A DNA stretch of 38,550 nucleotides, taken from Anaerolinea sp. GTDB lineage: Bacteria > Chloroflexota > Dehalococcoidia > Tepidiformales > Tepidiformaceae. The DNA lies in the NCBI GenBank assembly GCA_013822275.1, contig PNKC01000025.1, positions 1 through 38,550 of the forward strand, read 5' to 3'. The notes below the pieces were generated by a model. That model was given only the letters and a program-made list of their open reading frames with translations. It made no database searches and was not told the DNA's origin. Both the position numbers and the translations under genes were made by a program. Positions 7,231 to 15,681 of this stretch are shown piece by piece (position 1 is the stretch's first letter; each line of letters starts with the position of its first letter).

Positions 7231-8252
7231 CGCCGGGGTTCGGCGGCGGGCGCGAGCATCGCGGCGATGTCGGCTTCTTCGGCGAGGACGATAGCGACGT
7301 CGCCGTCGTGCAGGACGGAATCATTCCTCGGGCCGACTTCGAGGTCGCCCTTGCGGTGACGAATGCCCAGCAGGGTGGCGTTCGAAGCACCGGCGATAAG
7401 TTGCCCAACCGTAAGGCCGGCGATGCCGTTCTCGCTGTTCGCTTCGAACTCGGTGAGGATGAGGTCGCCATGGCGCCCGCTGGCAAGGGTGTCCATAAAG
7501 TCGGCAGCGAGCGGCTGGAGGGCGGTGAGGACCATCCGGCGGCCCCCCAGGCTGTAGAGCGAGAGGACGCGGTCGGCGCCCGCCAGGCGGAGCTTCTCTT
7601 CGTTGTGGGGGTAGCCGACGCGGGCCACGACGAAGCAGTTGGGGTTGATCGATTTGGCCGTCAGGGTGATGTAGGTATTCCCGGAGTCGCTGTCGCTTGC
7701 AGCGAGGAGGCAGCGGGCGCGGTTGATGTTCGCCTCGTTGAGGATGCGTTCGTCCGATGCGTCGCCCGCGATGACGAGGTAGCCGAAGGCGCGTGCGCGG
7801 TCCACCTCCTCGGGCGTTTGCTCGATGATGACAAAGTCCACGCCGCGCTCGCGCAGTTCGCGGGCGATCTCATGGCCTACGCGGCCGAAGCCGCAAAGGA
7901 CGTAATGGTTTTCGAGTTGTTCAATCCGCATGGCGATTCTCCGCTGGTAGAACCGGCTGCGAAGGTCGCCTTCCAACGCCAGTTCCATGATCTGAGTGAG
8001 GGTGTAAAGGACGGTGCCCACGCCGAAAAGGATGAGCGCCACCGTGAAGAGCTTCGTCCTGGTATCGAACTCCGTGACCTCGCGGAAACCCACCGTGCTC
8101 AGCGTTGTCACCGTTTGGTAAAGGGCATCGACGAAGCCCATGTCCGTGAGCAGCATGTAGCCGGCCGTGCCCACGGCAATCACCCCGAAGAAGACGAGGA
8201 GCACAATCTGGAGGCGTTGAGGAAGATAGGCGTTGAGGCTAGGGCGGCGCAT
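7227..8252 (-). CDS. Potassium channel protein with TrkA-N/TrkA-C (RCK) domains
   Basis: A 341-residue two-transmembrane ion channel fused to a cytoplasmic regulator. TM1 is IVLLVFFGVIAVGTAGYML; a pore helix and filter TTLSTVGFREV (49-59) follow, then TM2 LFTVALILFGVGTVLYTL, an RCK/TrkA-N Rossmann domain starting at YVLCGFGRVG (117-126) and a C-terminal TrkA-C domain (GDLEVGPRNDSVLHDGDVAIVL). The filter reads TVGFR rather than TVGYG, a variant I recall in other bacterial channels of this type. ATG at 8252 is chosen because a perfect TATAAT lies 9 bases upstream; the longer extension to 8453 would put the promoter inside the gene. RCK domains bind nucleotides or cations and gate the pore. Confidence 0.92.
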
Positions 8253-8261
8253 TCCGTCCGG

Positions 8262-8267
8262 ATTATA
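8262..8267 (-). promoter_or_regulatory. Perfect -10 element TATAAT for the channel gene
   Basis: Minus-strand CTCTATAATCCGGACGGA directly precedes ATG. With a transcription start 6-8 bases after the -10, the message would have almost no leader. No clear -35. Confidence 0.5.
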
Positions 8268-8314
8268 GAGGCGACCCGGCCGTGGCCTCTGTACGATGCC
8301 CGCGGAGGGACGCG

Positions 8315-9115
8315 ATGGCTGTAACAAACGCGAGCGGTTGGGAGATCTTCCACGAAACGCATGGCGACCGGGCGAATCCGCCATTGCTGATGGTGCTTGG
8401 CCTTTCGCACCGCCTCGCCCATTGGGGCACGCTCCCGGGACTGCTGGCCGCACGGCTGTTTGTGGTGACCTTCGACTGCCGCGGGATGGGGGCGAGCGAA
8501 CGCCGCGATGAGGCGTACACCGTGGACGACGAGGTTGGCGACATGGTGGCGGTGCTGGACGCCGTGGGCGTGGACCGGGCAGCGGTGCATGGGCGATCGC
8601 GCGGCGGGATGCTGGCGCAGGAGTTCGCCCTGCAGCATCCGGAGCGGACGGCCGCGCTGATCCTCAGCGGCACGTCCCATCGCGGTCCCGGGTCGGTCGG
8701 GTCCACGGAGCGCGTGAACGAAGCGATGCGGATCACGCCGGAAATGACGCGGGAACAGATTTTTGCAGGCCAGGATGAAGCGATGGCCGCGCCGGGCTGG
8801 CGGGAGCGGGACCCGGACGCGTTCGCCTACTGCCTGGCGACAGACCTCGAGGCTCCGCCACGCCGTTTCGCGGTCGAGCGGCAAAGCGCCGCGGTGGCCG
8901 CCTGGAGCAGCTACGAGCGGTTGCCCAGGCTACGGGTACCCGCGCTTGTCCTCTGTGGTGAAGACGACGGGATGGTGCCGCCGGAGAACAGCCGCCAACT
9001 GGCGGAGCGCATCCCGGGCGCGAAGCTGGCCATCATCCCGCAATGCGGGCACCTGCCGATGCTGGAGAAGCCCCGGGAGGTCGCCGCGCTGGTGTTCGAT
9101 TTCCTCGGGGTGTAG
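8315..9115 (+). CDS. Alpha/beta hydrolase
   Basis: A 266-residue alpha/beta-hydrolase-fold enzyme. The nucleophile elbow is VHGRSRGGM (G-x-S-x-G with Arg on both sides of Ser), the acid lies in LCGEDDGMVPPENS and the catalytic His in QCGHLPMLEKP; the oxyanion region is VLGLSHRLAHW. This layout is typical of epoxide-hydrolase/lactonase-like or 3-oxoadipate enol-lactonase-like hydrolases. The substrate is unknown. GGAGGG 6 bases before ATG at 8315 fixes the start over an in-frame ATG 33 bases upstream. It is divergent from the channel gene and converges on the helicase gene, whose stop abuts its own. Confidence 0.92.
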   Translation: MAVTNASGWEIFHETHGDRANPPLLMVLGLSHRLAHWGTLPGLLAARLFVVTFDCRGMGASERRDEAYTVDDEVGDMVAVLDAVGVDRAAVHGRSRGGMLAQEFALQHPERTAALILSGTSHRGPGSVGSTERVNEAMRITPEMTREQIFAGQDEAMAAPGWRERDPDAFAYCLATDLEAPPRRFAVERQSAAVAAWSSYERLPRLRVPALVLCGEDDGMVPPENSRQLAERIPGAKLAIIPQCGHLPMLEKPREVAALVFDFLGV

Positions 9116-10843
9116 TTACTTCAGCAGTTCCAGATAGCGGCGTTTCATCCAGTCGCCCCTGGCGCGGTATTCGGCGGCGGTGGAGAGACTTCCCTTGCGC
9201 CCCGTGGCGCGACCGTAGGCGAGGTTGAGGGCGGCGTGGTGGTTCTCGCCGCGCCCCATCTTCCGCGCCCGCTCTTTCGCTGCCCGGTTCGTCCAGGCCT
9301 TGCAGTACTCCACCGCTTCCTGCATCTCAGCGGCGAGGTCCACCACCTGCACGGGGGCCGCCCGCGGGGAGTCGGAGGTTGGCTTCGGCGAGGCGACGCC
9401 GAACATGGTGAGCTGCTGGCCTTCGAGGAACCGGCCGGTGTGGTCCAGGTAGGCGTCTCCCGCCTCCGTGACGTCCAGGATTTCCGGCAGATCCCGCTCT
9501 GCTTCGTCCGGTTGTGGATCGAGATCGTCCAGGTCGTGGTCGCTCTCGTACTCAACGTCATTCCCGGCGCGCTGCTGGATCGAGGCGGGAGGCATTTCGC
9601 GTTCCAGGTGCTCGATGATCGAGCCAAGGCGCGGGTCGCGGCCAATGAATACGTTCAGCAGGTTCTGCGAGGCCGGCAGCCGGTGGTTGAAGCGCAACCC
9701 GCGTCCGAGCTGCTGGATCACGGGTTCGCGGCTGAAGACCGCGTCGAGCTTCAAGAGCACGCTGACGGTGGGAGCATCGAAGCCCTCGCTGGCCTTCTTC
9801 ACCTGGATCAGCACGTCATACCGGCCCGCGTGAAAATCGGTCAACCGGTTCGCGTTCTCACTGTCGCTGATCTCGGCGCTGTGGACGACGACGCAGCGCA
9901 ATGAGGAGTGCCAGCGGCCGAAGAGCCGGTAGAGATGGTTCGCGTGTTCCGTGGTGGCAGCGAACACGAGGCCCTGGTGTTGCCCTTTGGCGGCAGCGAT
10001 CTTCGTCTGGAGCGTGGTAGCGAATTCGCGCACGAGGGGGGCGACATAATCTTCGTTCCAGCGGAGTTGCTGCCGTACGCAGCGCTGGTCGAAATCGGGC
10101 AGTTCGGCCATCTCGGAGGCGGTGAACTCGTACACCTCGCCCTCGGAGTTGCGAAGCTCCACGGCATAGTCCTTCATCTGCATGGTGAGGTGCTTGAGGA
10201 TGGCGCCCTCTTTCCAGGCCTGGCGCATGGAGACGTGCAGGAGCGGGTCGATGACCACGCCGCCCTCGTCTGCCGGGAGGTAGCGCACGTTGGCGATGGC
10301 TTCCCGGTCCAAACGGACGGGCGTGGCGGAGAGGAACAGTCGCGAAGCGACCGGCAGTTGGGCGAGGGCGGCGGCCCAGGACCCGCTTTCGCTGAGGTGA
10401 TGCGCTTCGTCACAAACGAGGTGGACGCGACGGTCCTTGCAGAGGTTCGCGTAGATGGCGGGTGCGGCGGCAACCTGCTGGTAGCTGGCGACGATGAAGT
10501 TGGCGCCGCTGCCGCGGATTCGCCCGGCGGTGGCGTTTTCGGCCAGGATCTTGCGGATGGGGCGGCTGCTGCCGACGACGCCAAGGGCGCGCTCCACGCC
10601 GCCGTACACCTGGCTCCGAAGGACGTCCGTCGGCGTTAGGTAGAGGCAGGTGTCCGCGCCCACGACGCCGGCGGCGACTTCGAACGAGCCAACTCCGATG
10701 ACCGTCTTGCCATAACCAACCGGCACGACGACGAGCTCAGTCCTTGAACCATCGCGCAGGGCGGTTGCCCAGCGGCTGAGGGCTTCCGCCTGGCCAGGGC
10801 GGAGGCGTTGCGTGGCTCGGGGCTGCGCGGGGGGCGATGTCAC
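9116..10843 (-). CDS. DEAD/DEAH-box SF2 helicase (type III restriction/SSL2-like)
   Basis: A 575-residue superfamily 2 helicase-like ATPase. Walker A PVGYGKT (41-47), DEAHH (from 145), SATP (172-175) and the late QQLGRGLRFNH motif VI are all present, so both RecA-like lobes are intact. The N-terminal RLRPGQAEALSRW resembles the Q-like motif of the ResIII/SSL2 group. The C-terminal 150 residues are acidic (SDHDLDDLDPQPDEAERDLPE), then basic and helical, and match no domain I recognise. No methyltransferase, nuclease or specificity subunit lies nearby, so a restriction or defence role is not supported by context. It could equally be a housekeeping repair or RNA helicase. Confidence 0.9.
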   Translation of the reverse strand: MTSPPAQPRATQRLRPGQAEALSRWATALRDGSRTELVVVPVGYGKTVIGVGSFEVAAGVVGADTCLYLTPTDVLRSQVYGGVERALGVVGSSRPIRKILAENATAGRIRGSGANFIVASYQQVAAAPAIYANLCKDRRVHLVCDEAHHLSESGSWAAALAQLPVASRLFLSATPVRLDREAIANVRYLPADEGGVVIDPLLHVSMRQAWKEGAILKHLTMQMKDYAVELRNSEGEVYEFTASEMAELPDFDQRCVRQQLRWNEDYVAPLVREFATTLQTKIAAAKGQHQGLVFAATTEHANHLYRLFGRWHSSLRCVVVHSAEISDSENANRLTDFHAGRYDVLIQVKKASEGFDAPTVSVLLKLDAVFSREPVIQQLGRGLRFNHRLPASQNLLNVFIGRDPRLGSIIEHLEREMPPASIQQRAGNDVEYESDHDLDDLDPQPDEAERDLPEILDVTEAGDAYLDHTGRFLEGQQLTMFGVASPKPTSDSPRAAPVQVVDLAAEMQEAVEYCKAWTNRAAKERARKMGRGENHHAALNLAYGRATGRKGSLSTAAEYRARGDWMKRRYLELLK

Positions 10844-10947
10844 GCGGGACGAGACTCCAGCTGGGAAGGACTTCGCCTCAGCCTACGGCGGTGCATGCCG
10901 TAGTGTCCGGGTTCGGGGACGCGACGAAGTGTCATTGGTGCCCGTTG

Positions 10948-11835
10948 TCAGTCGTTCGAGGTGAGCGGGATGAATGTCCGGAACGTCAGCACGGGCGCGA
11001 CGGCGCCCGCCCCCGAGGTGGTGGCGGGCTTCGCCACTTCCTTGCTGAGGAAATCCGCGGCGACCCAGCCTTCGCCGGAAGGCGTGCTGACTTTGACCCA
11101 GGCGAAGCCGCCGTTGCGGACTGGCGCCGAGATGACCGTCAGGGCTGTGCCGTGGGCGAGGCGGGCGGTGACGTCGAAGTCGCGGCCGGGGCCGGAACGC
11201 AGGTTCAAGATGTCGCCTGGCGTATAGACCACCGCGCTGTCTCCGGCGGCGAGTACCTGTCCCGGGAGTGGGGGCGTGGGCACAGTCGCTGGTTTGGCCG
11301 CCGGGAGGGGGGCCGCCAGCTTCGGCGCGCCGGGCCCGGAGGGGATGCGATAGATGTGAACCTGCAGGCCCCAGCGGGCGGCGGCGGCGAATGGGTCGTA
11401 GCTCTCGCGGTGGCCCACCATGCCGTCGAAGTTCTGGTTGGAGTCGATGACATGGAACGACCCGTTGCCGAGGTTCTCGAGGACGATCGAGGTGTGGAGG
11501 CCGGGGTAATCCGCATCCGCGCTGGTGTTCCGGTCGGAAGCGATCTGGATGATGTCGCCCGGTTGGGCGTTGGCGGCGGTGACTTCCGTCGCGCCGGCAT
11601 CGAAGAAGCCCTGCCGGTAATCGAAACCCATTTCGTTGCCGGTGGCTTCGCGGACGACTCTCTTGACGAACTGCCAGCATTCGCCCTGCCAGGTACCGTC
11701 GTACCCGAGGGCTTTTGCGGCCAGGGGACTCGAATCGGCCGGGGCCGCGATCGCGGGGCCGGCGGTCAGTGCGAGGGTGGCGACAACGGCGACCAGGATG
11801 GCTGCCAGGGCCGCTCGATGTTGGGACATCGGCAT
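10948..11835 (-). CDS. Secreted CHAP-like amidase/peptidase with C-terminal SH3b domain
   Basis: A 295-residue exported protein. Residues 1-30 form a signal peptide ending AGPAIA-AP. Residues 35-150 look like a CHAP/NlpC-type cysteine peptidase core: Cys53 in GECWQFVKRV, His114 in GLHTSIVLE and Asn133 in IDSNQN form the expected Cys-His-Asn order. A Pro/Ala-rich linker (about 165-205) leads to a bacterial SH3 domain (ILNLRSGPGRDFDVTARLAHG through WVAADFL, about 210-268), normally used to bind cell wall. A wall-remodelling hydrolase is the likely role, though some CHAP proteins are not hydrolases. It lies 104 bp upstream of the helicase gene on the same strand, probably as an independent unit. 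Confidence 0.82.
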   Translation of the reverse strand: MPMSQHRAALAAILVAVVATLALTAGPAIAAPADSSPLAAKALGYDGTWQGECWQFVKRVVREATGNEMGFDYRQGFFDAGATEVTAANAQPGDIIQIASDRNTSADADYPGLHTSIVLENLGNGSFHVIDSNQNFDGMVGHRESYDPFAAAARWGLQVHIYRIPSGPGAPKLAAPLPAAKPATVPTPPLPGQVLAAGDSAVVYTPGDILNLRSGPGRDFDVTARLAHGTALTVISAPVRNGGFAWVKVSTPSGEGWVAADFLSKEVAKPATTSGAGAVAPVLTFRTFIPLTSND

Positions 11836-12014
11836 TGCAAACCTGCTTCAGTTTTCCTGAGGGCTTCAAGCACCCTAACTGAGAGATCGGCCACAGACAA
11901 CCCGTGTGGCGGAGTATTATCGCGTTCTGGCCTGGCTTTTCGCGGGTAAATGCGGACATAACGGGGAGATAGGCGCCGAAAACACCGGTTTGTGGCCCCC
12001 AGTCCCGCTTCCGG

Positions 12015-12020
12015 TAAGAT
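12015..12020 (+). promoter_or_regulatory. Candidate -10 TAAGAT giving a leaderless message
   Basis: TAAGAT ends 8 bases before the ATG of the fused CoA-transferase. No Shine-Dalgarno is seen, so transcription may start at or next to the ATG. The nearest -35-like hexamer TTGTGG gives a long 19-base spacer. Confidence 0.42.
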
Positions 12021-12028
12021 CCGGCGGC

Positions 12029-14395
12029 ATGACCACTTCCGGCCCCCTCACCGGTGTCCGCGTCCTCGATTGCTCCGGATGGTTCAGTGTGCTGGGTGCG
12101 CGCCTCCTGGCCGACGGCGGCGCGGACGTTGTGCGCGTTCTGTCCCCCTCTGGCGACCAACTCGCATTTGAGCCTCCGTTCTTTCACCCGGCCGGGGGTT
12201 CGATTCAGGAGGCCTGGTACAACGCCGGCAAGCGCGCCAGCCCGCTTGACCATGGTGACCCGGCCTCGCGGGCGGTGTTTCTGGAACTTGTCGCAGGTAC
12301 GGACATTCTCATCGAGGAGTGGGGCCCTTTGAACCCGCCGTTCACCGCGCGCGAATTGCAGGCTGCGAACTCAAGGCTTGTCCGGGTTTCGGTTTCGCCC
12401 ATGGGACTGACCGGCCCGCGCGCCGGGTGGAGCGCGAACGACCTGGTGGCGAACGCAATGTGCGGCTCGGCGAGCGTCACCGGCGACCAGCAGTCCGGGC
12501 CGATCACCGGGTATGGCAACCAGGCGTATCACACCGTCGGCCTTTACGCGGCGGTCTGCGCGCTCGCCTCGCTTCGGGCCGCGCGGGCGACGGGGAGGGC
12601 CCAGCACGTAGACCTGTCTGCCCACGAGGCCCTGGTGACCTGTACCGAGCAGGTGTTGATGGAGTGGTTTTTCCCCGAGGGGCCGTGGCAGAGCGCGATC
12701 GCGCCGCGCCAGGGGAGCCTGCACTGGAGCGGCGCGTACGCGGTCTACGCGGCGAGTGACGGTCACGGCATCATGGTCACGGCCGCCCTCCGGTTTGCCG
12801 ACGTCCTCCTCCCCTGGCTCATTGAGGAAGGCGCCGCCCAGGACCTCGCCGATCGCGAGAAGTATCCAGACTTCATGTCGATGATCCGCGACCTGCCCTA
12901 CGTGATGAAGGTCCTGCGCGAATGGATTGCCACCAGGGGCGGGGACTACTTGTTCTACGAAGGCCAACGGCGGCACCAGCCGATGGGTATCGTGTGGGAC
13001 ATCGCGGAGGCGCTCCGGAGCCCGCAGATCGCCGCCCGGCGCTACCTCAACCCCGTCAAGGTGGATGGCATTGGTGAGGTGCCCTTCCCCGGCCGCTTGT
13101 TCCGCACGGATACTGACGGCCCCCCTCCGGCGCCGGCGACGGCTGTCGGCATGGCGGAAGTGGGCTGGGCGCCTCGCCACGAGGCTCAGGCCGGGCGGGC
13201 GGCGGGGACACCCTCCGCGCCACTCGCGGGCGTGCGGGTCCTCGACTTCACCCATGTCCTTGCCGGCCCATTCGGGACGCGTGTCCTTGGCGACCTGGGG
13301 GCAGACGTCATCAAAGTCGGCACGGCCACGCGCGGAGCAGGCGCCAACACCTCCGACCACCCCTACTACGTGATGTGGAACCGGAACAAGCGCAGCGTCA
13401 ACATCAACATGGCCACGCCCGAGGGACGCGGGTTCGCCCGAAAGCTCGCCGCGAAATGCGACGTCATCATCGAAAACTTCAGCGCTGGCGTGCTCAAACG
13501 CTGGGGATTGGACCGGCACGGTCTGGCCGGCGTGAACCCGCGAATCAGTGTGGTGAGCATGGGCGGGATGGGCCAGACCGGTCCCTGGAAGGACTTCGTG
13601 ACGTTCGCGCCAACCATCCACGCGGTGACCGGGTTGACGTACCTGACGAATCCGCCGGACAGGACGGATTTCGGGTACGGCTTTTCGCTCACAGACCATC
13701 TCAGCGGGCTGGCCGGCGCCCTGGCCGTGCTGGAGGCTCTGGAACACCGGGAGCGGACGGGCGGCGGGGTAACGGTGGACCTCAGCCAGTACGAGCTTGG
13801 CCTCGGGTTGATGGCGCCTGCGCTCCTCGACTGCCTCGCCAATGGGGTCAATCCTGGGCCTGTTGGTAACCGGCATCCGTTCAACGCCTGGGCACCGCAT
13901 GGCATCTATCCCTGCGCGGGTGAGGACGCCTGGGTAGCGATCGCGGTAAGGGGGGACGAACAGTGGGCTTCGTTCGTCTCGGTCGCCGGTGGCGAGGCTT
14001 TTGCTGACACGCGTTTCGCCACGCACGAGTCCCGCGTGCGGGACCAGGATGCACTGGACGGGGCGGTCGCAGGGTGGACGCGCGGCCGGGACCGGTTTGA
14101 GCTGGCCGAGACGCTGCAGAAGGCCGGGATCGCGGCTGGCCCAGTCCAGGACGCGGGCGATCTCACCCAACGCGACCCGCAGCTCGCCGCCCGCGAGTTC
14201 TTCGGGACCACGACGATGGACGGCCGGGGCGAATACGCCATCGAACGCTTCCCGGCGTTTTTCAACGGCGATCGGCCCCAGCGCTACGAAGGCGTGCACA
14301 TCCCGGGGACGGATACGTTCGATGTGGCAACGGGACTGCTTGGAATCGATGACGGCGAGGTGGCGGAGCTGCTCGCCAGCGGTGCGCTCAGTTAG
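12029..14395 (+). CDS. Fused double CaiB/BaiF CoA-transferase with two tandem domains
   Basis: A 788-residue protein containing two complete family III CoA-transferase domains. Domain 1 spans about 6-385 (GVRVLDCSGWFSVLGARLLA; TGRAQHVDLSAHEA) and domain 2 about 399-785 (GVRVLDFTHVLAGPFGTRVL; TGGGVTVDLSQYE), joined by a Pro/Ala-rich linker near 365-398. Family enzymes are interlocked homodimers of single domains, so a fused protein may fold as an internal pseudo-dimer. At the position of the catalytic Asp, 15 residues before the Leu closing the conserved helix, domain 2 has Asp556 (LTDHLSGLAG) but domain 1 has Tyr167 (AYHTVGLYAA). Domain 1 is therefore probably not catalytic. The ATG at 12029 lacks a Shine-Dalgarno but sits at leaderless distance from a -10. 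The substrate is unknown. Confidence 0.93.
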   Translation: MTTSGPLTGVRVLDCSGWFSVLGARLLADGGADVVRVLSPSGDQLAFEPPFFHPAGGSIQEAWYNAGKRASPLDHGDPASRAVFLELVAGTDILIEEWGPLNPPFTARELQAANSRLVRVSVSPMGLTGPRAGWSANDLVANAMCGSASVTGDQQSGPITGYGNQAYHTVGLYAAVCALASLRAARATGRAQHVDLSAHEALVTCTEQVLMEWFFPEGPWQSAIAPRQGSLHWSGAYAVYAASDGHGIMVTAALRFADVLLPWLIEEGAAQDLADREKYPDFMSMIRDLPYVMKVLREWIATRGGDYLFYEGQRRHQPMGIVWDIAEALRSPQIAARRYLNPVKVDGIGEVPFPGRLFRTDTDGPPPAPATAVGMAEVGWAPRHEAQAGRAAGTPSAPLAGVRVLDFTHVLAGPFGTRVLGDLGADVIKVGTATRGAGANTSDHPYYVMWNRNKRSVNINMATPEGRGFARKLAAKCDVIIENFSAGVLKRWGLDRHGLAGVNPRISVVSMGGMGQTGPWKDFVTFAPTIHAVTGLTYLTNPPDRTDFGYGFSLTDHLSGLAGALAVLEALEHRERTGGGVTVDLSQYELGLGLMAPALLDCLANGVNPGPVGNRHPFNAWAPHGIYPCAGEDAWVAIAVRGDEQWASFVSVAGGEAFADTRFATHESRVRDQDALDGAVAGWTRGRDRFELAETLQKAGIAAGPVQDAGDLTQRDPQLAAREFFGTTTMDGRGEYAIERFPAFFNGDRPQRYEGVHIPGTDTFDVATGLLGIDDGEVAELLASGALS

Positions 14396-14465
14396 CGCGG
14401 CGCGTTTGCCTGCCATCGGTTGCATTCTGCTACGCTAGCTTTCCCAGTTTTCGACGGAGTTGCCC

Positions 14466-15680
14466 GTGCCCCTGCGCCTCTACTCGTCTCTTGGCAAGGC
14501 GGAACGCGAGTTCCGGCCAATCGTGCCCGGGACCGTCAAAATGTACGTGTGTGGCGTGACCCCGTACGACGTGACGCACCTTGGTCACGCCTTTTCGTAC
14601 GTCCAGTTCGACACGCTGCGCCGCTACCTCACGTTCCTGGGAAACGATGTGCGCTACGTCCAGAACATAACGGACATCGACGACGACATGATCATGGTTT
14701 CGAAGCGGCAGGGCGGGCGGCCCATCGCCGAGATCCGCGACGAGAACGACGCTATCTTCCGCGCCGACCTGGACCGCCTGAACGTCCTCCGCCCGACCGC
14801 GTACCCGTTTGCGACGGACCACGTCCCGCAGATCATCGAAACAACTCAGCGGATTATCGATGCGGGTTGCGGGTACGTCGTGGACGGCGACGTCTTCTTC
14901 GAAGCCGAGAAATTCGAAGGATACGGCCGGCTGAACGGGGTCACCATCGCCGAGCTTGCAAAGCGCGAAAACCCGGAATCGAAGCGCGAATGGAAGAAGC
15001 GGGGGCCGCTGGATTTCCTCCTCTGGCAGCAGGTTGACCCCGGGGATCCGAGTTGGGACAGCCCCTGGGGACCTGGCCGGCCCGGCTGGAGCATTGAGTG
15101 TACGGCGATGTCACAAACACACCTGGGCGAGCAGATTGACATCCACGGTGGCGGCCGCGACCTCGTCTTCCCGCACCACGAAAACGAAATCGCCCAGGCG
15201 GAGTGCTCCACGGGCAAGCAACCGTTCTGTGGCTGGTGGATGCACAACGGCATGCTCCAGTTGGACGGTGTGAAGATGAGCAAGTCGCTGGGCAACCTTG
15301 TCCTGGCCCGCCACCTGATGGCCGAGTTCGAACCGGACCACCTCCGGCTCTACCTGCTGACGAACCACTATAGGGTCGATGCGAACTACGTGGACGGGGA
15401 CATGGCCGCGCTCAAGGATCGTTATGGCCGTCTGAAGCGCGCGCTGGCGGTGGAACCGGCCAGCGCCGGCTCTCCCGGTGTGTTTGAGACGTTTACCGAA
15501 GAGTTGAATGAGGACTTCAACACGCCCGTGGCATTGCAGGTACTCGATAGCGCTGCCGCGCGCATTGTTGCCGGTACCGCGGGCCGCGCTGAACAGGCTG
15601 GCCTGCGGGGAGCACTCTCGATCCTCGGGTTTGCCTTCGCGGGAGCACGTGGTCCGGCCAACGGGGACTTCGACCCGTAG
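14466..15680 (+). CDS. cysS: Cysteinyl-tRNA synthetase family protein, short, with MshC-like signature
   Basis: A 404-residue class I ligase of the CysRS/MshC family, which activates cysteine as Cys-AMP. Zinc ligands Cys29, Cys212, His237 and Glu241 match CysRS, HLGH (38-41) is the HIGH motif and KMSKS is at 270-274. Two features lean toward MshC (cysteine:glucosaminyl-inositol ligase). The entry motif reads CGVTPYDVTHLGHA, close to MshC's CGITPYDATHLGHA rather than the usual CGPTVY..HIGNAR. Only about 130 residues follow KMSKS, against about 190 in E. coli CysRS. Chloroflexi CysRS may share that signature, so CysRS remains the default. GTG at 14466 is chosen because GGAG lies 6 bases upstream; the in-frame TTG at 14460 touches that site. 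It converges on the next gene with 1 bp between stops. Confidence 0.85.
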   Translation: MPLRLYSSLGKAEREFRPIVPGTVKMYVCGVTPYDVTHLGHAFSYVQFDTLRRYLTFLGNDVRYVQNITDIDDDMIMVSKRQGGRPIAEIRDENDAIFRADLDRLNVLRPTAYPFATDHVPQIIETTQRIIDAGCGYVVDGDVFFEAEKFEGYGRLNGVTIAELAKRENPESKREWKKRGPLDFLLWQQVDPGDPSWDSPWGPGRPGWSIECTAMSQTHLGEQIDIHGGGRDLVFPHHENEIAQAECSTGKQPFCGWWMHNGMLQLDGVKMSKSLGNLVLARHLMAEFEPDHLRLYLLTNHYRVDANYVDGDMAALKDRYGRLKRALAVEPASAGSPGVFETFTEELNEDFNTPVALQVLDSAAARIVAGTAGRAEQAGLRGALSILGFAFAGARGPANGDFDP

Positions 15681-15681
15681 G

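Noticed and set aside
10948-11835. Possible selenocysteine read-through at the TGA ending the CHAP protein
   Set aside because: The frame stays open for about 36 codons after the TGA but is Arg-rich and unlike any protein. The domain is already complete with its SH3b before the stop.
12371-14425. A 684-codon minus-strand open frame opposite the fused CoA-transferase gene
   Set aside because: A codon-composition shadow in GC-rich DNA. The plus-strand frame has unmistakable CoA-transferase motifs throughout, and the antisense product is Arg/Pro/His-rich with no domain.
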